From positions 62,001 to 126,000 of the forward strand of contig CAJAFV010000071.1 of the NCBI GenBank assembly GCA_903939115.1: a stretch of DNA of 64,000 nucleotides. Direction: 5' to 3'. The notes below the pieces were generated by a model, which did no database searches, was not told the DNA's origin, and saw only the letters and a program-made list of their open reading frames with translations. The translations under genes and the position numbers were made by a program. Below are positions 62,941-64,000 of this stretch, one piece after another; position 1 is the stretch's first letter; every line of letters begins with the position of its first letter. Source of the stretch: an uncultured Geobacteraceae bacterium (GTDB lineage Bacteria; Desulfobacterota; Desulfuromonadia; Geobacterales; Pseudopelobacteraceae).

Positions 62941-62972
62941 AATCCTTTGGGTCTGACTCAAAGGATTTTTTT
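62941..62972. terminator. Bidirectional rho-independent terminator
   Basis: AATCCTTTG (62941-62949) and CAAAGGATT (62959-62967) form a perfect nine-base-pair stem with a nine-base loop. A run of A precedes it (62935-62940) and a run of T follows (62966-62972), so it can end transcription from both directions. The stop codon of the minus-strand gene lies in the stem. Confidence 0.85.
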
Positions 62973-64000
62973 ATTGCTGCGCGAAAATGTTTCAAGGGCT
63001 GATTGCATGCTGGTAATAACGTTACCCCAATCTCCAGGCTGCTTTTGTCGAAAAATTCGCGTGAGCGGGTACCATGGTGAGTCATTGCGCTCAAGCAGCC
63101 AACGCCAATCAGGGGCAAACGGGAGCATTAGATACACCTTTTTGCCGATCGCTCCGGCCAGGTGGGCAACTGCCGTATCAATAGTTATCACAAGGTCAAG
63201 CTGTTCAATCAGGGCAGCGGTGTCGGCAAAGTCATCAATCTGACCGGTAAGATCTGCCAAGTCCATACCGGATGGAGGAGAGTTCCCTTGTTGGGCTCCA
63301 TCTTCCAGTTGCAGAGAGAAAAAGGTGACGTTGTTGATGGAGGCCAGAGGGGCAAGCTCAGCCAAACGACAGGATCTGAGCGGATCGGGGAAACTCTTGC
63401 CGACCCAGACGAGTCCGACTCGAATGTCCGCCGGATAAGCGGACATGAGCGCTGACCATTTCAGGCGCTGTTCTGTGGTCGCCCAAAGGTATGGATACAT
63501 TGACGGAATATTCTTAAGGGTCGTGCCAAAAATACCGGGCAATGTGAGCAGCGGAGCCTGACAGCTGAATGGAGGAAGAGCTGCTCCGAAAGGGACGACG
63601 TGCCAAACGCCAGGCACGGTCTGGAAGAGTCGCACGAGTTGGGGGTGACATTCGATGATAACTGTTCCACCACGCTCCGCAACCAGCGGGGCATAGCGCA
63701 CAAACTGGATGGCATCGCCGAAACCCTGCTCGGCATGCAGCAGGATGATTTTTCCTTCAAGCAGAGAGCCGTCCCAAAGCGGAATATCGGTATGACGGCA
63801 TGGTGAGGTGAAATCTGGCTTTCGCCAGCGCCATTCGTACTCCTGCCACCCTTCCACATACTGTCCCTGCAGCAGCAGGTTCAAGGCGAGATTCCAATGG
63901 GCTGCGGCAAACGCGGGATCAAGCAGGATTGCCTTACGACACTCGGCTTCTGCTGCAGAAATCTTCCCGAGCGCCTGCAGGGCCGTGGCACGAGCAGCGA
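62958..64000 (-). CDS. TPR and GT9-like glycosyltransferase, C-terminal part
   Basis: At least 346 residues; the N-terminus lies beyond the right edge. The part seen starts with TPRs (AEAECRKAILLDPAFAAAHW) and continues as a complete GT9-like domain with LHAEQGFGDAIQFVRYAPL, then DTAVAHLAGAIGKKVYLMLP and DWRWLLERNDSPWYPLTR. It is the same module as in the 2228-residue protein on the other side of the flagellin cassette but in opposite orientation. One 51-base block (63693-63743) differs at only four positions from 58527-58577 of that gene. It is convergent with flaF. Its likely role is protein or glycan glycosylation in the cytoplasm; how many modules it has cannot be known from this window. 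Confidence 0.8.
   Translation of the reverse strand, partial: AARATALQALGKISAAEAECRKAILLDPAFAAAHWNLALNLLLQGQYVEGWQEYEWRWRKPDFTSPCRHTDIPLWDGSLLEGKIILLHAEQGFGDAIQFVRYAPLVAERGGTVIIECHPQLVRLFQTVPGVWHVVPFGAALPPFSCQAPLLTLPGIFGTTLKNIPSMYPYLWATTEQRLKWSALMSAYPADIRVGLVWVGKSFPDPLRSCRLAELAPLASINNVTFFSLQLEDGAQQGNSPPSGMDLADLTGQIDDFADTAALIEQLDLVITIDTAVAHLAGAIGKKVYLMLPFAPDWRWLLERNDSPWYPLTRIFRQKQPGDWGNVITSMQSALETFSRSNKKIL

Overview
The window reads as chromosomal DNA of a motile, probably anaerobic Gram-negative bacterium. My best guess is Desulfuromonadia (Geobacter/Pelobacter-like Desulfobacterota), which is inference. Signs are an MlaE outer-membrane lipid-transport permease, a [4Fe-4S] molybdopterin oxidoreductase, an AMMECR1-domain protein, eight radical-SAM enzymes, and a polar-type flagellin accompanied by FlbT and FlaF. 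No tRNA, rRNA, CRISPR array or transposase gene was seen.

Layout. (1) 1-5605 is ordinary core genome: mlaE (partial), mnmM, an RluA-type pseudouridine synthase, an AMMECR1 protein, peptide deformylase, a double-ACT regulator and a molybdopterin oxidoreductase. (2) 5695-9193 opens the accessory region with a TPR/Ig-like protein behind a sigma-28-type promoter, a second TPR protein with two homologous halves, and a GT4 glycosyltransferase. (3) 9236-47903 is a dense, almost entirely plus-strand island of sugar and glycan genes, many joined by 4-base ATGA/TTGA overlaps. It holds eight radical-SAM proteins (five with a B12-binding-type N-terminus), about ten methyltransferases, several glycosyltransferases, a split transketolase pair, a TPP-dependent E1 alpha/beta pair without E2/E3, six SDR-type enzymes, a 3,5-epimerase homologue, a GHMP sugar kinase, a nucleotidyltransferase and two Nudix hydrolases. 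(4) 47904-48375 is a non-coding stretch with a REP-like hairpin doublet and a start-less ORF remnant. (5) 48376-60518 carries a DUF4254 protein, an FkbM methyltransferase, a 1393-residue five-part glycosyl/methyltransferase and a 2228-residue protein made of repeated TPR plus GT9-like modules. (6) 60516-62914 is the flagellin cassette: sigma-28 promoter, flagellin, an unrecognised gene, flbT and flaF. (7) On the minus strand, converging on flaF across a shared terminator, lies another TPR-GT9 gene that runs off the window.

How it fits together (inference). The island looks like a flagellin (or surface) glycosylation locus. The kinase, nucleotidyltransferase, dehydratase, epimerase and TPP enzymes would build one or more unusual nucleotide sugars, possibly heptose-derived or carrying a two-carbon branch. 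Radical-SAM and methyltransferase enzymes would decorate them. TPR-scaffolded cytoplasmic glycosyltransferases beside the flagellin gene would attach them to protein before export. Neither a Maf-type flagellin glycosyltransferase nor a NeuB/PseI sialic-acid-type synthase was recognised, so the usual flagellin glycosylation routes are not the ones visible here.

The oddest points are the giant modular TPR-GT9 protein with a scrambled last module, inverted TPR-GT9 copies flanking the flagellin cassette, three neighbouring SDRs that each lack the catalytic tyrosine, two radical-SAM paralogues with shared terminal signatures around a split transketolase, and a sigma-28-type promoter on a distant TPR/Ig-like gene.
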